Counted from the stretch's first letter, positions 43,105 to 54,178 are shown. The stretch: DNA of 64,000 nucleotides from Achromobacter xylosoxidans (GCF_002192695.1 NZ_MTLG01000104.1:62001-126000); one strand, 5' to 3'. Program-made: numbers and translations. Notes: a model not told the origin generated them from the sequence alone.

Positions 43105-45981
43105 TTATTTCCCGGTCAGCGCCGCCTCGCTTTCGCGCGAACGCTCGCGCAGCAGCTTGTGCTGGATGTCCGCAAAGCGCGACCACTGGCGTTGCCACTC
43201 CGAAGGCTGGGACACGCGCGTGACCTGCACGGCCGTCACCTTGTATTCAGGGCAGTTGGTGGCCCAGTCGGAGCTGTCGGTGGTGACGACGTTGGCGCCG
43301 GACTCGGGAAAATGGAAGGTGGTGTATACCACGCCCGGCTGCACCCTGTCGGTCAGCGTGGCCCGCAGCACGGTCTCGCCCGCGCGGCTCTGGATGCCGA
43401 CCCAGTCGCCGTCCTTCACGCCGCGGTCCTCGGCGTCCTGCGGATGCAGTTCCAGCACGTCCTCGCCATGCCACATGACGTTGGGGGTGCGCCGCGTCTG
43501 CGCGCCCACGTTGTACTGCGACAGGATGCGGCCGGTGGTCAGCAGCAGCGGGAAGCGGCGCGTGCTGCGCTCGTCCGTGGGCACGTACTTGGTGATCATG
43601 AACTTGCCCTTGCCGCGCACGAATTCGTCGATGTGCATGATGGGCGTGCCGTCGGGCGCTTCGTCGTTGCAGGGCCATTGCAGGCTGCCCAGCTTGTCCA
43701 GCTTTTCGTAGCTGACCCCGGAGAAGGTGGGCGTCAGGCGCGCGATCTCGGCCATGATCTCGCGCGGATGCTTGTAGTCCATGGGGTAGCCCAGCGCGTT
43801 GGACAACGCCACCGTCACTTCCCAGTCGGACTTGCCGTTCTTGGGTTCCATCACCTTGCGTACGCGCGAGATGCGGCGTTCGGCGTTGGTGAAGGTGCCG
43901 TCCTTTTCCAGAAACGATGAGCCGGGCAGGAACACGTGGGCGTACTTGGCCGTTTCGTTCAGGAACAGGTCCTGTACCACGATGCACTCCATGGCCGCGA
44001 GCGACGCCGCCACGTGCTGGGTGTTGGGATCCGACTGCACGATGTCCTCGCCCTGGCAGTACAGGCCCTTGAAGGTCCCGCCCAGCGCGGCTTCGAACAT
44101 GTTGGGGATGCGCAGGCCCGGTTCAGGCTGCAGGGTCACGCCCCAGTCCTGCTCGAACTGCGCGCGCACCGTGTTGTCGGAGATGTGGCGGTAGCCCGGC
44201 AGCTCGTGCGGGAACGAGCCCATGTCGCAGGAACCCTGCACGTTGTTCTGCCCGCGCAGCGGGTTCACGCCCACGCCCTCGCGGCCGATGTTGCCGGTGG
44301 CCATGGCCAGGTTGGCGATCGCCATGACGGTGGTGGAACCCTGGCTGTGCTCGGTCACGCCCAGGCCGTAATAGATGGAGCCGTTGCCGCCCGTGGCGAA
44401 CAGGCGCGCCGCGCCGCGCACGGCCTGCGCCGGCACGCCGGTGATCTCTTCCATCGCTTCCGGCGAGTTTTCCGGCAGCGAGACGAAGTCGCGCCATTCC
44501 TTGAAGGCCTTGGCCTCGCAGCGCTCGGCCACGAAGTCCTCGGCGATCAGGTTTTCGGTGGCGATCACGTGTGCCAGCGAGGATAGCAGGGCGGTGTTGG
44601 TGCCGGGGCGCACCTGCAGGTGGAAGTCGGCCTTGATGTGCGGCGAGCTGACCAGTTCGATGCGGCGCGGATCGATCACGATCAGGCGCGCGCCCTGGCG
44701 CAAGCGGCGCTTCAGGCGCGAGGCGAACACCGGATGGCCGCTGCTGGGGTTGGCGCCCATCACGATGACCACGTCGGTGTGCATGACGGAATCGAAGGTC
44801 TGGGTGCCGGCGGATTCGCCCAGCGTCTGCTTCAGGCCGTAGCCGGTGGGTGAATGGCAGACCCGCGCGCAGGTGTCGACGTTGTTGGTGCCGAAGGCGG
44901 CGCGCACCAGCTTCTGCACCAGCCAGGTTTCTTCGTTGGTGCAGCGCGACGAGGTGATGCCGCCGACCGCGTCGCGGCCGTACTGGCCCTGGATGCGGCG
45001 GAATTCGGAGGCCGCGTAGTTGATCGCCTCGTCCCAGGACACTTCCTTCCAGGAGTCGGTGATGTGCTTGCGGATCATGGGCTTGAGCACGCGTTCCTTG
45101 TGCGTGGCGTAGCCCCAGGCGAAGCGGCCCTTGACGCAGGAATGGCCGCGGTTGGCCTGGCCGTCCTTCCAGGGCACCATGCGCACCACTTCCTGGCCCT
45201 TCATTTCGGCCTTGAAGCCGCAGCCCACGCCGCAGTAGGCGCAGGTGGTCACGACCGAGTGTTCGGCCTGGCCCATCATGATGACGGTCTTTTCCTGCAG
45301 CGTGGAGGTCGGGCAGGCCTGCACGCAGGCGCCGCAGGACACGCATTCGCTGTCCAGGAAAGGCTGGTCCTGCCCCGGCGACACGCGCGATTCGAAGCCC
45401 TTGCCGGAGATGGTCAGGGCAAAGGTGCCCTGGGTTTCCTCACAGGCGCGCACGCAGCGGTTGCAGACGATGCACTTGGAGGCGTCATAGGTGAAGTACG
45501 GATTGGACTCGTCCTTTTCGCTCTTCAGGTGGTTGGCGCCGTCGTAGCCGTAGCGCACATTGCGCAGGCCCACCACGCCGGCCATGTCCTGCAGCTCGCA
45601 GTCGCCGTTGGCCGGGCAGGTCAGGCAGTCCAGCGGGTGGTCGGAGATGTACAGCTCCATCACGCCGCGGCGCAGGTCGTGCAGCTTGGGGGTTTCGGTG
45701 TAGACCACCATGCCGTTCTCGGCCGGGGTGGTGCACGATGCCGGATAGCCGCGGCGGCCTTCGATCTGCACCAGGCACAGCCGGCACGAGCCGAAGGGCT
45801 CCAGGCTGTCGGTGGCGCACAGCTTGGGAATGTTGATGCCGGCCTCGGCGGCCGCGCGCATCAGGGAGGTGCCTTCGGGCACCGTGATTTCCTGGCCGTC
45901 TATGGTCAGGGTGACGGTTACGGCGGACTCGCGCGCCGGCGTGCCCAGGTCGCGATCGCGCTTGATGACGGTTTCTAGCAT
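43105..45981 (-). CDS. fdsA: NAD-dependent formate dehydrogenase alpha subunit
   Basis: 958 residues; oxidises formate to CO2 at a bis-MGD molybdenum centre. Fe-S sites in order: [2Fe-2S] Cys55/66/69/83; His115-Cys119-Cys122-Cys128; two [4Fe-4S] sites Cys170/173/176/180 and Cys213/216/219/223; a further one Cys247/250/254/282. The molybdenum ligand is a Cys (Cys375 in ARVCHSPT), not selenocysteine. The domain order matches NuoG-like FdsA of soluble NAD-linked enzymes. Electrons flow to FdsB/FdsG. fdsB lies 13 bases upstream. Confidence 0.96.
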   Translation of the reverse strand: MLETVIKRDRDLGTPARESAVTVTLTIDGQEITVPEGTSLMRAAAEAGINIPKLCATDSLEPFGSCRLCLVQIEGRRGYPASCTTPAENGMVVYTETPKLHDLRRGVMELYISDHPLDCLTCPANGDCELQDMAGVVGLRNVRYGYDGANHLKSEKDESNPYFTYDASKCIVCNRCVRACEETQGTFALTISGKGFESRVSPGQDQPFLDSECVSCGACVQACPTSTLQEKTVIMMGQAEHSVVTTCAYCGVGCGFKAEMKGQEVVRMVPWKDGQANRGHSCVKGRFAWGYATHKERVLKPMIRKHITDSWKEVSWDEAINYAASEFRRIQGQYGRDAVGGITSSRCTNEETWLVQKLVRAAFGTNNVDTCARVCHSPTGYGLKQTLGESAGTQTFDSVMHTDVVIVMGANPSSGHPVFASRLKRRLRQGARLIVIDPRRIELVSSPHIKADFHLQVRPGTNTALLSSLAHVIATENLIAEDFVAERCEAKAFKEWRDFVSLPENSPEAMEEITGVPAQAVRGAARLFATGGNGSIYYGLGVTEHSQGSTTVMAIANLAMATGNIGREGVGVNPLRGQNNVQGSCDMGSFPHELPGYRHISDNTVRAQFEQDWGVTLQPEPGLRIPNMFEAALGGTFKGLYCQGEDIVQSDPNTQHVAASLAAMECIVVQDLFLNETAKYAHVFLPGSSFLEKDGTFTNAERRISRVRKVMEPKNGKSDWEVTVALSNALGYPMDYKHPREIMAEIARLTPTFSGVSYEKLDKLGSLQWPCNDEAPDGTPIMHIDEFVRGKGKFMITKYVPTDERSTRRFPLLLTTGRILSQYNVGAQTRRTPNVMWHGEDVLELHPQDAEDRGVKDGDWVGIQSRAGETVLRATLTDRVQPGVVYTTFHFPESGANVVTTDSSDWATNCPEYKVTAVQVTRVSQPSEWQRQWSRFADIQHKLLRERSRESEAALTGK

Positions 45982-45994
45982 GTCGGTCTCGGGT

Positions 45995-47566
45995 TCAGGC
46001 CGCGTGCGCGGCAGACTGGGAGGACTCGATGCCGAAGTCCTGCGGGAAGTGGTTCAGCGCGGACAGCACCGGGTAGGGCGCCATGCCCCCCAGGGCGCAC
46101 AGCGAGCCGCCCAGCATCGTGTCGCACAGGTCGCGCAGCAGATGCACCTGCTGCTCGCGGCCGGGGCCGCCCGCGACGATCTTGTCTATGGTTTCCACGC
46201 CGCGGGTCGAGCCGATGCGGCAGGGCGTGCATTTGCCACAGGATTCGATGGCGCAGAACTCCATCGCGTAGCGCGCCATGCGCGCCATGTCGACGGTGTC
46301 GTCGAAGGCCACCAGCCCGCCGTGGCCGACCATGGCGGATATCTGGATGTAGGCCTCGTAGTCGAGCGGCACGTCCCATTGCGATTCCGGCAGGTAGGCG
46401 CCCAGCGGGCCGCCCACCTGCACCGCGCGCAGCGGGCGGCCAGAGGCGCTGCCGCCGCCGAAGCCGTACAGCAGGTCGCGCAGGCTCAGGCCGAAGGCCT
46501 TTTCGACCAGGCCGCCGTGCTTTAGATTGCCGGCCAGCTGGAACGGTAGCGTGCCGTGCGAGCGGCCCACGCCGTAGTCGCGGTAGTAGGCCGCGCCCTT
46601 GGCCAGGATGATGGGCACGGTGGCCAGCGAAATCACGTTGTTGATGACCGTGGGCTTGCCGAACAGGCCCGAGATTGCGGGTAGCGGGGGCTTGGCGCGG
46701 ACCACGCCGCGCTTGCCCTCGACGCTCTCCAGCAGCGAGGTTTCCTCGCCGCAGATATAGGCGCCCGCGCCCTTGCGCACTTCCAGGTCGAAGCGGCGGC
46801 CGCTGCCGTGCACGTCATCGCCCAGCCAGCCCACGCTGCGCGCCCGCGCGATGGCGGCTTCCAGCGTGGCTATGGCTTGCGGATACTCGGAGCGCACGTA
46901 GATGTAGCCGTAGGTCGCGCCCACCGCCAGGCCGGCGATGGTCATGCCTTCGATCAGCACATAGGGGTCGCCTTCCATCAGCAGGCGGTCGGCGAAGGTG
47001 CCGGAGTCGCCTTCGTCGGCGTTGCAGACGATGTATTTCTGGGCGCCGGGGGTGCCGGCCACCGTCTTCCACTTGATGCCGGTCGGGAATGCCGCGCCGC
47101 CGCGGCCGCGCAGGCCCGAGGCCACCATTTCGTCGACGATCTGCCCCGGCTCCATCGCCAGGGCGCGTTGCAGGCCCTGCAGGCCGCCATGGGCGGCATA
47201 GTCCTGCAAGGACAGCGGATTGGTCACGCCGACGCGGGCGAAGGTCAGGCGTTCCTGGTGCTTCAGGTAGGGGATTTCTTCGGTCAGGCCCAGGCGCAGC
47301 GGGTGCTCGCCGCCCGCCAGCCAGCCGGCGTCGAACAGCGCGGCGACGTCCTCGGGCTGCACCGGTCCGTAGGCGACGCGGCCCTGCGGGGTAGTGATTT
47401 CGACCATGGGTTCCAGCCACAGCAGGCCGCGCGAGCCGTTGCGCACGATTTGCACCGACAGGCCGCGGGCGTCGGCGGCGCGTTCGATGTCGCGCGCCAC
47501 CGTGTCGGCGTCCATGGCCAGCGCCGCGGCGTCGCGCGGCACGTAGATGACGATGGGGGAGCTCAT
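45995..47566 (-). CDS. fdsB: NAD-dependent formate dehydrogenase beta subunit
   Basis: 523 residues, NuoF-like. An N-terminal thioredoxin-like part (1 to about 80) without Cys residues precedes the FMN/NAD-binding core (GRGGAAFPTGIKW, CNADEGDSGTFADR, GAGAYICGEETSLL) and the [4Fe-4S] site Cys443/446/449 with Cys490 (ESCGKCTPCR). It passes electrons from FdsA to NAD+. ATG 47566 overlaps the fdsG stop as ATGA. Confidence 0.95.
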   Translation of the reverse strand: MSSPIVIYVPRDAAALAMDADTVARDIERAADARGLSVQIVRNGSRGLLWLEPMVEITTPQGRVAYGPVQPEDVAALFDAGWLAGGEHPLRLGLTEEIPYLKHQERLTFARVGVTNPLSLQDYAAHGGLQGLQRALAMEPGQIVDEMVASGLRGRGGAAFPTGIKWKTVAGTPGAQKYIVCNADEGDSGTFADRLLMEGDPYVLIEGMTIAGLAVGATYGYIYVRSEYPQAIATLEAAIARARSVGWLGDDVHGSGRRFDLEVRKGAGAYICGEETSLLESVEGKRGVVRAKPPLPAISGLFGKPTVINNVISLATVPIILAKGAAYYRDYGVGRSHGTLPFQLAGNLKHGGLVEKAFGLSLRDLLYGFGGGSASGRPLRAVQVGGPLGAYLPESQWDVPLDYEAYIQISAMVGHGGLVAFDDTVDMARMARYAMEFCAIESCGKCTPCRIGSTRGVETIDKIVAGGPGREQQVHLLRDLCDTMLGGSLCALGGMAPYPVLSALNHFPQDFGIESSQSAAHAA

Positions 47567-48120
47567 GATTGCGCCTCCAGCGTGCGGGCCAGCAGGCGGT
47601 CCAGCTTTTCCGGCGTGACGCGGGCGTGGGGCCGGCCGTCGATCATCACCGCCGGCGACTGGGCGCACAGGCCCAGGCAGTACACCGGTTCCAGGGTGAA
47701 ATCGCCGTTCTTGCTGTTGGCGTGGAAATCACAGCCCAGCGCCGTGCGCGCATGGGCGGCGAGGCGTTCGCCGCCCATGGCCTGGCAGGCTTCGGCGCGG
47801 CAGACCTCCAGGGTGTGGCGCGCGGCGGGTTCGCTGCGGAAATGGGGGTAGAAGGTGATGACGCCGTGGACTTCGGCGCGGGACAGGTTCAGGGCCTCGG
47901 CGATGGTCTGCACCGCCGCGGCCGGAATACAGCCCAGTTCATGCTGGACCGCGTGCAGCACGGGCAGCAGCGGGCCGGGCTGGTCCTTCAGCCGGGCGAG
48001 TATGCGGGCGGTGGCCGCAATGGCCGGGGTGGGGGACGCTTGGGCCGCGTCCAGGGCCATCTGGCCGCCGCGGGCGCCGCCGCTGGACGCCAGATCGGAT
48101 GTTGCCTCGCGCTGTTGCAC
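47563..48120 (-). CDS. fdsG: NAD-dependent formate dehydrogenase gamma subunit
   Basis: 185 residues, NuoE-like thioredoxin fold with the [2Fe-2S] ligands Cys107, Cys112, Cys148 and Cys152 (LEVCRAEACQAMGG, PVYCLGLC). First gene of the fds operon. Start is GTG at 48120 directly after a strong AGGAGGAG site. The 140-base upstream region holds the inverted repeat at 48169-48196. Confidence 0.94.
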   Translation of the reverse strand: MQQREATSDLASSGGARGGQMALDAAQASPTPAIAATARILARLKDQPGPLLPVLHAVQHELGCIPAAAVQTIAEALNLSRAEVHGVITFYPHFRSEPAARHTLEVCRAEACQAMGGERLAAHARTALGCDFHANSKNGDFTLEPVYCLGLCAQSPAVMIDGRPHARVTPEKLDRLLARTLEAQS

Positions 48121-48168
48121 GTCGGTCTCCTCCTGTGTTGCTGTTGTGTCGGGCTGGATGTTTTGTGG

Positions 48169-48196
48169 TTTTATATGTTTTAAAAAGCATATAAAA
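48169..48196. promoter_or_regulatory. Inverted repeat operator between fdsG and its regulator
   Basis: TTTTATATG and CATATAAAA are perfect 9-base arms separated by ten bases, in the divergent fdsG/regulator region. The AT-rich inverted design recalls ModE boxes (TATAT...ATATA), fitting the ModE-like HTH of the gene at 48261. It probably is that regulator's binding site and may overlap the fds promoter. Confidence 0.6.
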
Positions 48197-48260
48197 ATCC
48201 CTCCAACCGCGTTATTTGTGTACTCTAGCGGGGTAATTCACCGTCTTCAATAAGAAATAA

Positions 48261-49336
48261 ATGACATATAAGTTCCGTATCGGCCTGCGGCCGCAATGGA
48301 GCCTGGGCGGAGACGACGACCCGGCGCCCGTACCGCTGCAGGATATGCTGGCGCTGCTGTCGGCGATCGACGCCACTGGCAATATTGCCGGGGCCTGTCG
48401 CGCCTGCGGCCTGTCGTACCGGCACGCCTGGGGCGTGCTGCGCCGTTTCGAGGCCATCTTCGGCACGCAGCTGCTCATCACCAACCGGCGCCAGGGCACG
48501 CAACTGGCGCCATTCGCGCAGCGCCTGCTGTGGGCCAACCGCCGCATCGAGGCGCGCCTGATGCCGACGCTGGACAGCATGGCCTCGGAATTGCAGGAAG
48601 AGCTGGAGCGCCTGCTGCCCGAGAGCGGCCCGCACCTGCGGCTGCATGCCAGCCACGGTTTCGCGGTGGAATCGCTGATGCAGCACATGGGCAACCGCAA
48701 GCCGGGCCTGGAGTTGCGCTACCGCACCGCCATCGAGGCGCTGGCCTCGCTGGAGCGGCGCGAGTGCGACCTGGCGGGCTTCCAGGTGCCGCTGGGCGAT
48801 TTCGAGGCGCCCATCATGGAGCGTTACGCGCAATGGCTGCATGCGGACGAGTACATGCTGATCCACCTGGCGGTGCGTAATGCCGGCCTGTTCGTCACCG
48901 CCGGCAACCCCAAGCACATACGCGGCATGGCGGACCTGGCGCGGCCCGACGTGCGCTTCGTCAACCGCCAGATCGGCTCCAGCACCCGCTATCTGGTGGG
49001 CCTGATGCTGCAGCGCGCGGGAGTCTCGATCAGCGAGGTCCAGGGCTACGAAACCAATGAATTCACCCATATGGCCATCGCCGCGCACATCGCCAGCGGC
49101 ATGGCCGACACGGGCGTGGGGGTGGAGACGGCCGCCTGCCGCTTTGGGCTGGATTTCATCCCGCTGGTGCGCGAGCGCTATTTCTTCGCCATCCGGAAAT
49201 CGTCGCTGGAGACGCCCGCCATGCGCGACCTGCTGTCCATCATGCGCAGCCCGGACTATGTCGGCTACGTCAGCCAGCTGGCAGGCTACGACGCCCGCGA
49301 CACCGGCCGGTTGCAGTCGCTGCAGGAGGCCTTTCC

Positions 49337-49340
<4 letters not shown>
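48261..49340 (+). CDS. ModE-like HTH regulator with PBP-like domain (FdsR type)
   Basis: 359 residues. N-terminal winged helix of ModE/LysR type ([59 protein letters not shown]), then a periplasmic-binding-protein-like domain (about 125-350: [60 protein letters not shown]) of the sort that binds molybdate or a small ligand. Divergent from fdsG and overlapping moaA by 4 bases. Likely senses formate or molybdenum and controls both formate oxidation and cofactor supply; FdsR of Cupriavidus is the probable counterpart. Confidence 0.85.
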
Positions 49341-50471
<1,131 letters not shown>

Positions 50472-50479
<8 letters not shown>

Positions 50480-51086
50480 AGCGTTTGCCGACAAGGGAAT
50501 TGCGGGCCTGATCCTCGCGGGAGGCCAGGGCGCGCGCATGAACGGGCAGGACAAGGGCCTGGTCATGCTGCGCGGCGAGCCCATGGTGGCTCACGTGGCG
50601 CGCCGGCTGGCGCTGCAGGTATCGCGCCTGATCATCAGCGCCAACCGCCACCTGGATCTCTATGCCCGCTACGGCGCCGTCGTGCGGGACGGCGAAGCCG
50701 ATCTGGGCGCCTGGCAAGGCCCGCTGCTCGGTATAGCCGCGGGCCTGTCGGCCGCGCAGCATGAGGCCTGGCTGGTGGTGGCGCCTTGCGACACGCCGTT
50801 CCTGCCCACGGACCTGGCGGCGCGCCTGGTGCGCGCGGCCGAGTCCGCCAATGCGCCCATGGCCTATGCCATGGCCGGCGGACAGCGGCATTCGGCCTGC
50901 ATGGCCTTGCGCACGTCGCTATTGCCCGATCTGCTGGCGTACCTGCGGGCCGGGGACCGCAAGGTGGGGTTGTGGCAGGCAAGGACCGGCGCGGTCGAAG
51001 CCTGCTTCGACGACGCGCCCGATGCCTTCATGAACGTCAACACGCCAGATGAACTGGCGCGGGCCGAGCGCTACGCCAGCCAGTGA
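50472..51086 (+). CDS. mobA: Molybdenum cofactor guanylyltransferase
   Basis: 204 residues. Nucleotide-binding N-terminus [27 protein letters not shown] and [13 protein letters not shown]. Adds GMP to Mo-MPT to form MGD, the cofactor form needed by FdsA. Starts with GTG at 50472, overlapping moaA by eight bases. Its 3' end overlaps the convergent moeA end by 16 bases (51071-51086). Confidence 0.94.
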
Positions 51087-52276
51087 CGCAGGTCGTAGTA
51101 GGCGACCCGATCCTTGTCTTGCACCGGCACGTCGGCCGGCAGGCGGGCCAGGCCGGTCGCCCAGGGCAGCGAGCTGATTACGCCGGAGCCCTGATGGCCG
51201 TAAGGCACCAATTCGGCGCTGCCGTCGTCGGCCAGGCGGCGCTGCACGCGCAGGAATTCCTCGCGGCTGTCCTGGCGCGGATGCTCGGTGCGCAGCGGCA
51301 GCAGGCTGGTCGGCGGGAACAACGCTTCGCGGCCCTGCATGCGGCGCATCAGCGGCGTCACCAGCAGGGTGAACACGGCGTAGGCCGACACGGGGTTGCC
51401 GGGCAGGCCGACCACGGGCTTGCCGTCGATCTGCGCCAGCGCCACCGGCTTGCCCGGCTTCATGCGCACCTTCCATAGCGCCAGTTCGCCGCCCAGCGCG
51501 GCCAGCGCGGGCTTGACCAGATCGCGTTCGCCCACCGACACGCCGCCCACGCTCACCACCAGGTCGCAATCGGCCAGCAGCGTCTTGAAGGCGGCCAGCA
51601 GGTCGGCCTCGGTGTCGCGGGCGTGCAGCACGTGCACGGGCAGGGCGCCCATGCCGCGCGCCAGCGCGGCCAGCATGGGGCCGTTGGAGTTGTAGATCTG
51701 CTCGGCCGCGCGCGGCTGGCCGGGCAGCACCAGCTCGTCGCCGGTGGTCAGGATGCCCACGCGCAACTGGCCAAAGACCTGCACGCGGGCCAGGCCCTGC
51801 GAGGCCATCAGCGCCACGTGGGCCGCTTCCAGCACGGTGCCGGCGGCCAGCAACGGAGCGCCGGCCATGGTGTCTTCGCCGCGGCGGCGGATGTGCTGGC
51901 CGGGCTTGGGCGCGCGCGAGATTTCCACCTGGCCGTCGGCTTCGGTGGTGTCCTCTTGCATGACGACCGTATCCGCGCCTTCGGGGATCAGGCTGCCGGT
52001 GAACAGGCGGATGGCGTGGCCAGGCTTGAGCGGTTCCGGCATTTCCCCCGCGTAGCAGCGCTGCTGGATGGGCAGGCGCACGCCGGCGCCCCAATCCGCC
52101 ACGCGCAGGGCGTAGCCGTCCATGGCGCTGTTGTCGGCGGGCGGTATGTCCACGGTGGCGGTGAGATCGGCGGCCAGCACGCGGCCGGCGGCTTCGGCCA
52201 GGCTCACCTCTTCGCTGCGTTGCAGCGGCCCCGCGGCATTGGCCAGCAGGGTCTGGGCTTGATCAAAATCCAGCAT
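51071..52276 (-). CDS. moeA: Molybdopterin molybdenumtransferase
   Basis: 401 residues; ligates molybdate to adenylated molybdopterin. PADNSAMDGYALRVAD near residue 47, GSLIPEGADTVVMQEDT, LTTGDELV, VVSVGGVSVGERDLVKPAL and GLPGNPVSAYAVF are the family marks. Last gene of the moaC-D-E-B-moeA row; three bases separate it from moaB. Confidence 0.95.
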   Translation of the reverse strand: MLDFDQAQTLLANAAGPLQRSEEVSLAEAAGRVLAADLTATVDIPPADNSAMDGYALRVADWGAGVRLPIQQRCYAGEMPEPLKPGHAIRLFTGSLIPEGADTVVMQEDTTEADGQVEISRAPKPGQHIRRRGEDTMAGAPLLAAGTVLEAAHVALMASQGLARVQVFGQLRVGILTTGDELVLPGQPRAAEQIYNSNGPMLAALARGMGALPVHVLHARDTEADLLAAFKTLLADCDLVVSVGGVSVGERDLVKPALAALGGELALWKVRMKPGKPVALAQIDGKPVVGLPGNPVSAYAVFTLLVTPLMRRMQGREALFPPTSLLPLRTEHPRQDSREEFLRVQRRLADDGSAELVPYGHQGSGVISSLPWATGLARLPADVPVQDKDRVAYYDLRHWLA

Positions 52277-52279
52277 GGG

Positions 52280-52801
52280 TCAGTTGTCTTCTTCGCGTTG
52301 CTTGAAATGGGTGGCGAAATTGCAGGGGCGGTGGCTGCTGTCCAGCTGTTCGCGGATGATCTGCGACCAGGCGGTTTCGCAGGCGTTGTTGGAGCCGGGC
52401 AGGCAGAAGATCAGCGTTTGGTTGGCCGAGCCGGCAAAGGCGCGCGACTGGATGGTGGAGCTGCCGATCTCGGTGTAGGAGATCTGGCGGAACAGTTCGC
52501 CGAAGCCCGGGATGTCGCGGTCCAGCAGGGGGCCGATGGCCTCGGGCGTATGGTCGCGGTGCGAGAAGCCCGTGCCGCCCGTGGTCAGGATGATCTGCAC
52601 TTCGGGATCGGCGATCCAGTCGCTGATGACGCGCCGGATCTGGTAGATGTCGTCCTTGACGATGTCGCGGCGCACGCATTGATGGCCGGCATGCGCGAGG
52701 CTATGGGCCAGCAGATTGCCGGAGGTGTCGTCGCCCGCGCTGCGGGTGTCGCTGACCGTCAGCACGGCGCAGGCCAGCGAAACAAGGCTTTCGTCGCTCA
52801 T
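52280..52801 (-). CDS. moaB: Molybdenum cofactor biosynthesis protein B
   Basis: 173 residues of the MoaB/Mog fold: [38 protein letters not shown] and [15 protein letters not shown]. Binds molybdopterin, probably acting as adenylyltransferase before MoeA in this organism. Lies 13 bases after moaE and directly before moeA. Confidence 0.93.
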   Translation of the reverse strand: MSDESLVSLACAVLTVSDTRSAGDDTSGNLLAHSLAHAGHQCVRRDIVKDDIYQIRRVISDWIADPEVQIILTTGGTGFSHRDHTPEAIGPLLDRDIPGFGELFRQISYTEIGSSTIQSRAFAGSANQTLIFCLPGSNNACETAWSQIIREQLDSSHRPCNFATHFKQREEDN

Positions 52802-52814
52802 GGATTTTCCTCTT

Positions 52815-53291
52815 CTAGACGGTGGTGTCTTCATCCCAGGACTGCGTGCGGTCCTGGTCGGATTGGCGTTGCTCCACCCAGAAGCTGCTGCCGCCCGCCA
52901 GGGTTTCGCGCTTCCAGAAGGGCGCGCGGGTCTTGAGCGCGTCGATGATGTATTCGCAGCCGCGGAAGGCGTCGCCGCGGTGGGCGCTGGCCGCCGCCAC
53001 GAAGACGATCTGGGCATTGCGATGCAGCGCGCCCACCCGATGCACGATGACCGTGCCGGCCAGGTTCCAGCGCGCGCGGGCGGTTGCGGCGATCTCTTCC
53101 AGCTCGCGCTCGCACATGCCCGGGTAATGTTCGAGAAAGAGCGTGTCGGTGGGCGTGTCGGGCGCGTAGTCGCGCACATAGCCCACGAACGTGACGATGC
53201 CGCCCACGCCCGGGCCGGCGCTCTTCCGCAGCGCGGCCGTGAGCGCGGCGCCGTCGAAGTCGGCTTCCTGGACGCTGATCATGGTGTTCAA
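52815..53291 (-). CDS. moaE: Molybdopterin synthase catalytic subunit
   Basis: 158 residues: ISVQEADFDGAAL, GGIVTFVGYVRD, LEHYPGMCERELEEIA, HRVGALHRNAQIVFVAAASAHRGDAF and a C-terminal KTRAPFWKRE. Large subunit that, with MoaD, turns cPMP into molybdopterin. Its start overlaps the moaD stop by four bases. Confidence 0.95.
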   Translation of the reverse strand: MNTMISVQEADFDGAALTAALRKSAGPGVGGIVTFVGYVRDYAPDTPTDTLFLEHYPGMCERELEEIAATARARWNLAGTVIVHRVGALHRNAQIVFVAAASAHRGDAFRGCEYIIDALKTRAPFWKRETLAGGSSFWVEQRQSDQDRTQSWDEDTTV

Positions 53292-53539
53292 CCTCCGGTG
53301 ACGGGTTCGAATACCGCGACCTCGTCGCCCGCGCGGATGGGCGCGGACGGCTTGGAGTGGGTCTGGTTGATGGCCAGCTTCAGGCGCGCGGAGGGCGCCA
53401 GCTGGGGGTAGCGTTCGCCCAGCGCGGCAAGCAGCTGCGCGCCGGTGGATTCGCCTTCCAGGGGCCAGGCTTCGGAGCGCTTGCCGACCAGTTCGGCCAC
53501 GCGCGCGAAGTAGAGAAGATTAATCGTTGCGCCATTCAC
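53288..53539 (-). CDS. moaD: Molybdopterin synthase sulfur carrier subunit
   Basis: 83 residues, ubiquitin-like fold, ending in the required Gly-Gly (FEPVTGG) that carries the thiocarboxylate. LLYFARVAELVGKRSEAWPL at the start. Its 5' end overlaps moaC by 20 bases, its 3' end moaE by four. Confidence 0.94.
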   Translation of the reverse strand: MNGATINLLYFARVAELVGKRSEAWPLEGESTGAQLLAALGERYPQLAPSARLKLAINQTHSKPSAPIRAGDEVAVFEPVTGG

Positions 53540-54008
53540 CGCTTTTTCCTCCTGCCTTGTACTTAAGGCGAACTTGCTCGATGACGATGCCCTTGTCGGC
53601 AGCCTTGCACATGTCGTAGATGGTCAGCGCGGCGACGCTGCAGGCCATCATGGCTTCCATTTCGACGCCGGTCTTGTAGCTGGTGCGGCAGGTGGCCAGC
53701 ACGTCGATGCGGTGCTCGGCGTCGTCCAGCGCGAATTCGACGCCGACGAAGGCCAGCGGCAGGCTGTGGCACAGCGGGATGGTGTCGGCGCAGCGCTTGG
53801 CGGCCAGGATGGCGGCGACGCGGGCGGTGTTGAGGACTTCGCCCTTGCCCTGGCCCGGCTGGGTCAGGAGGCCATAGGCGACGGCGTTCATGCGCACGCT
53901 GGCGGTGGCGATCGCCACGCGCTCGGTGTCCGTCTTGGCGATGACGTCGACCATGCGGACCTGCCCGGCTTCATCCAGGTGGCTCAAGGTTGGGGTGGGC
54001 GTGGACAT
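53520..54008 (-). CDS. moaC: Cyclic pyranopterin monophosphate synthase
   Basis: 162 residues: LSHLDEAGQVRMVDV, AKRCADTIPLCHSLPL, and VEMEAMMACSVAALTIYDMCKAADKG with the conserved Glu/Met/Asp/Lys pattern. Works with MoaA to make cPMP. First gene of the minus-strand cofactor row; the divergent DUF748 gene starts 170 bases away. Confidence 0.96.
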   Translation of the reverse strand: MSTPTPTLSHLDEAGQVRMVDVIAKTDTERVAIATASVRMNAVAYGLLTQPGQGKGEVLNTARVAAILAAKRCADTIPLCHSLPLAFVGVEFALDDAEHRIDVLATCRTSYKTGVEMEAMMACSVAALTIYDMCKAADKGIVIEQVRLKYKAGGKSGEWRND

Positions 54009-54105
54009 GGGAATCGGGAGCGATAATTGTTAATGATTGAAAAGGGCGGTCCCGGCTGGCCGGATCGGCCCATCGATACGCCTATGATAGACGAGCGGTG
54101 CAGGG

Positions 54106-54157
54106 GGCGCGATAATCGCGCCTGTAGTCATTAGAAGGACGGAAACGCTCGTCCTTC
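54106..54157. promoter_or_regulatory. Two palindromes upstream of the DUF748 gene
   Basis: GGCGCGAT-A-ATCGCGCC (54106-54122) is a perfect 8-base palindrome around one base; GAAGGACG and CGTCCTTC (54134-54141, 54150-54157) are perfect arms with 8 bases between. Both lie in the 170-base gap between moaC and the 1229-residue gene at 54179. They may be an operator and a 5'-leader hairpin; function unknown. Confidence 0.45.
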
Positions 54158-54178
54158 ACACGTATCAGGAGACGCGCA

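Noticed and set aside
43105..45981. NuoG subunit of respiratory complex I
   Set aside because: Molybdenum-ligand Cys375, the bis-MGD domain and linked fdhD/fdsD genes identify a formate dehydrogenase.
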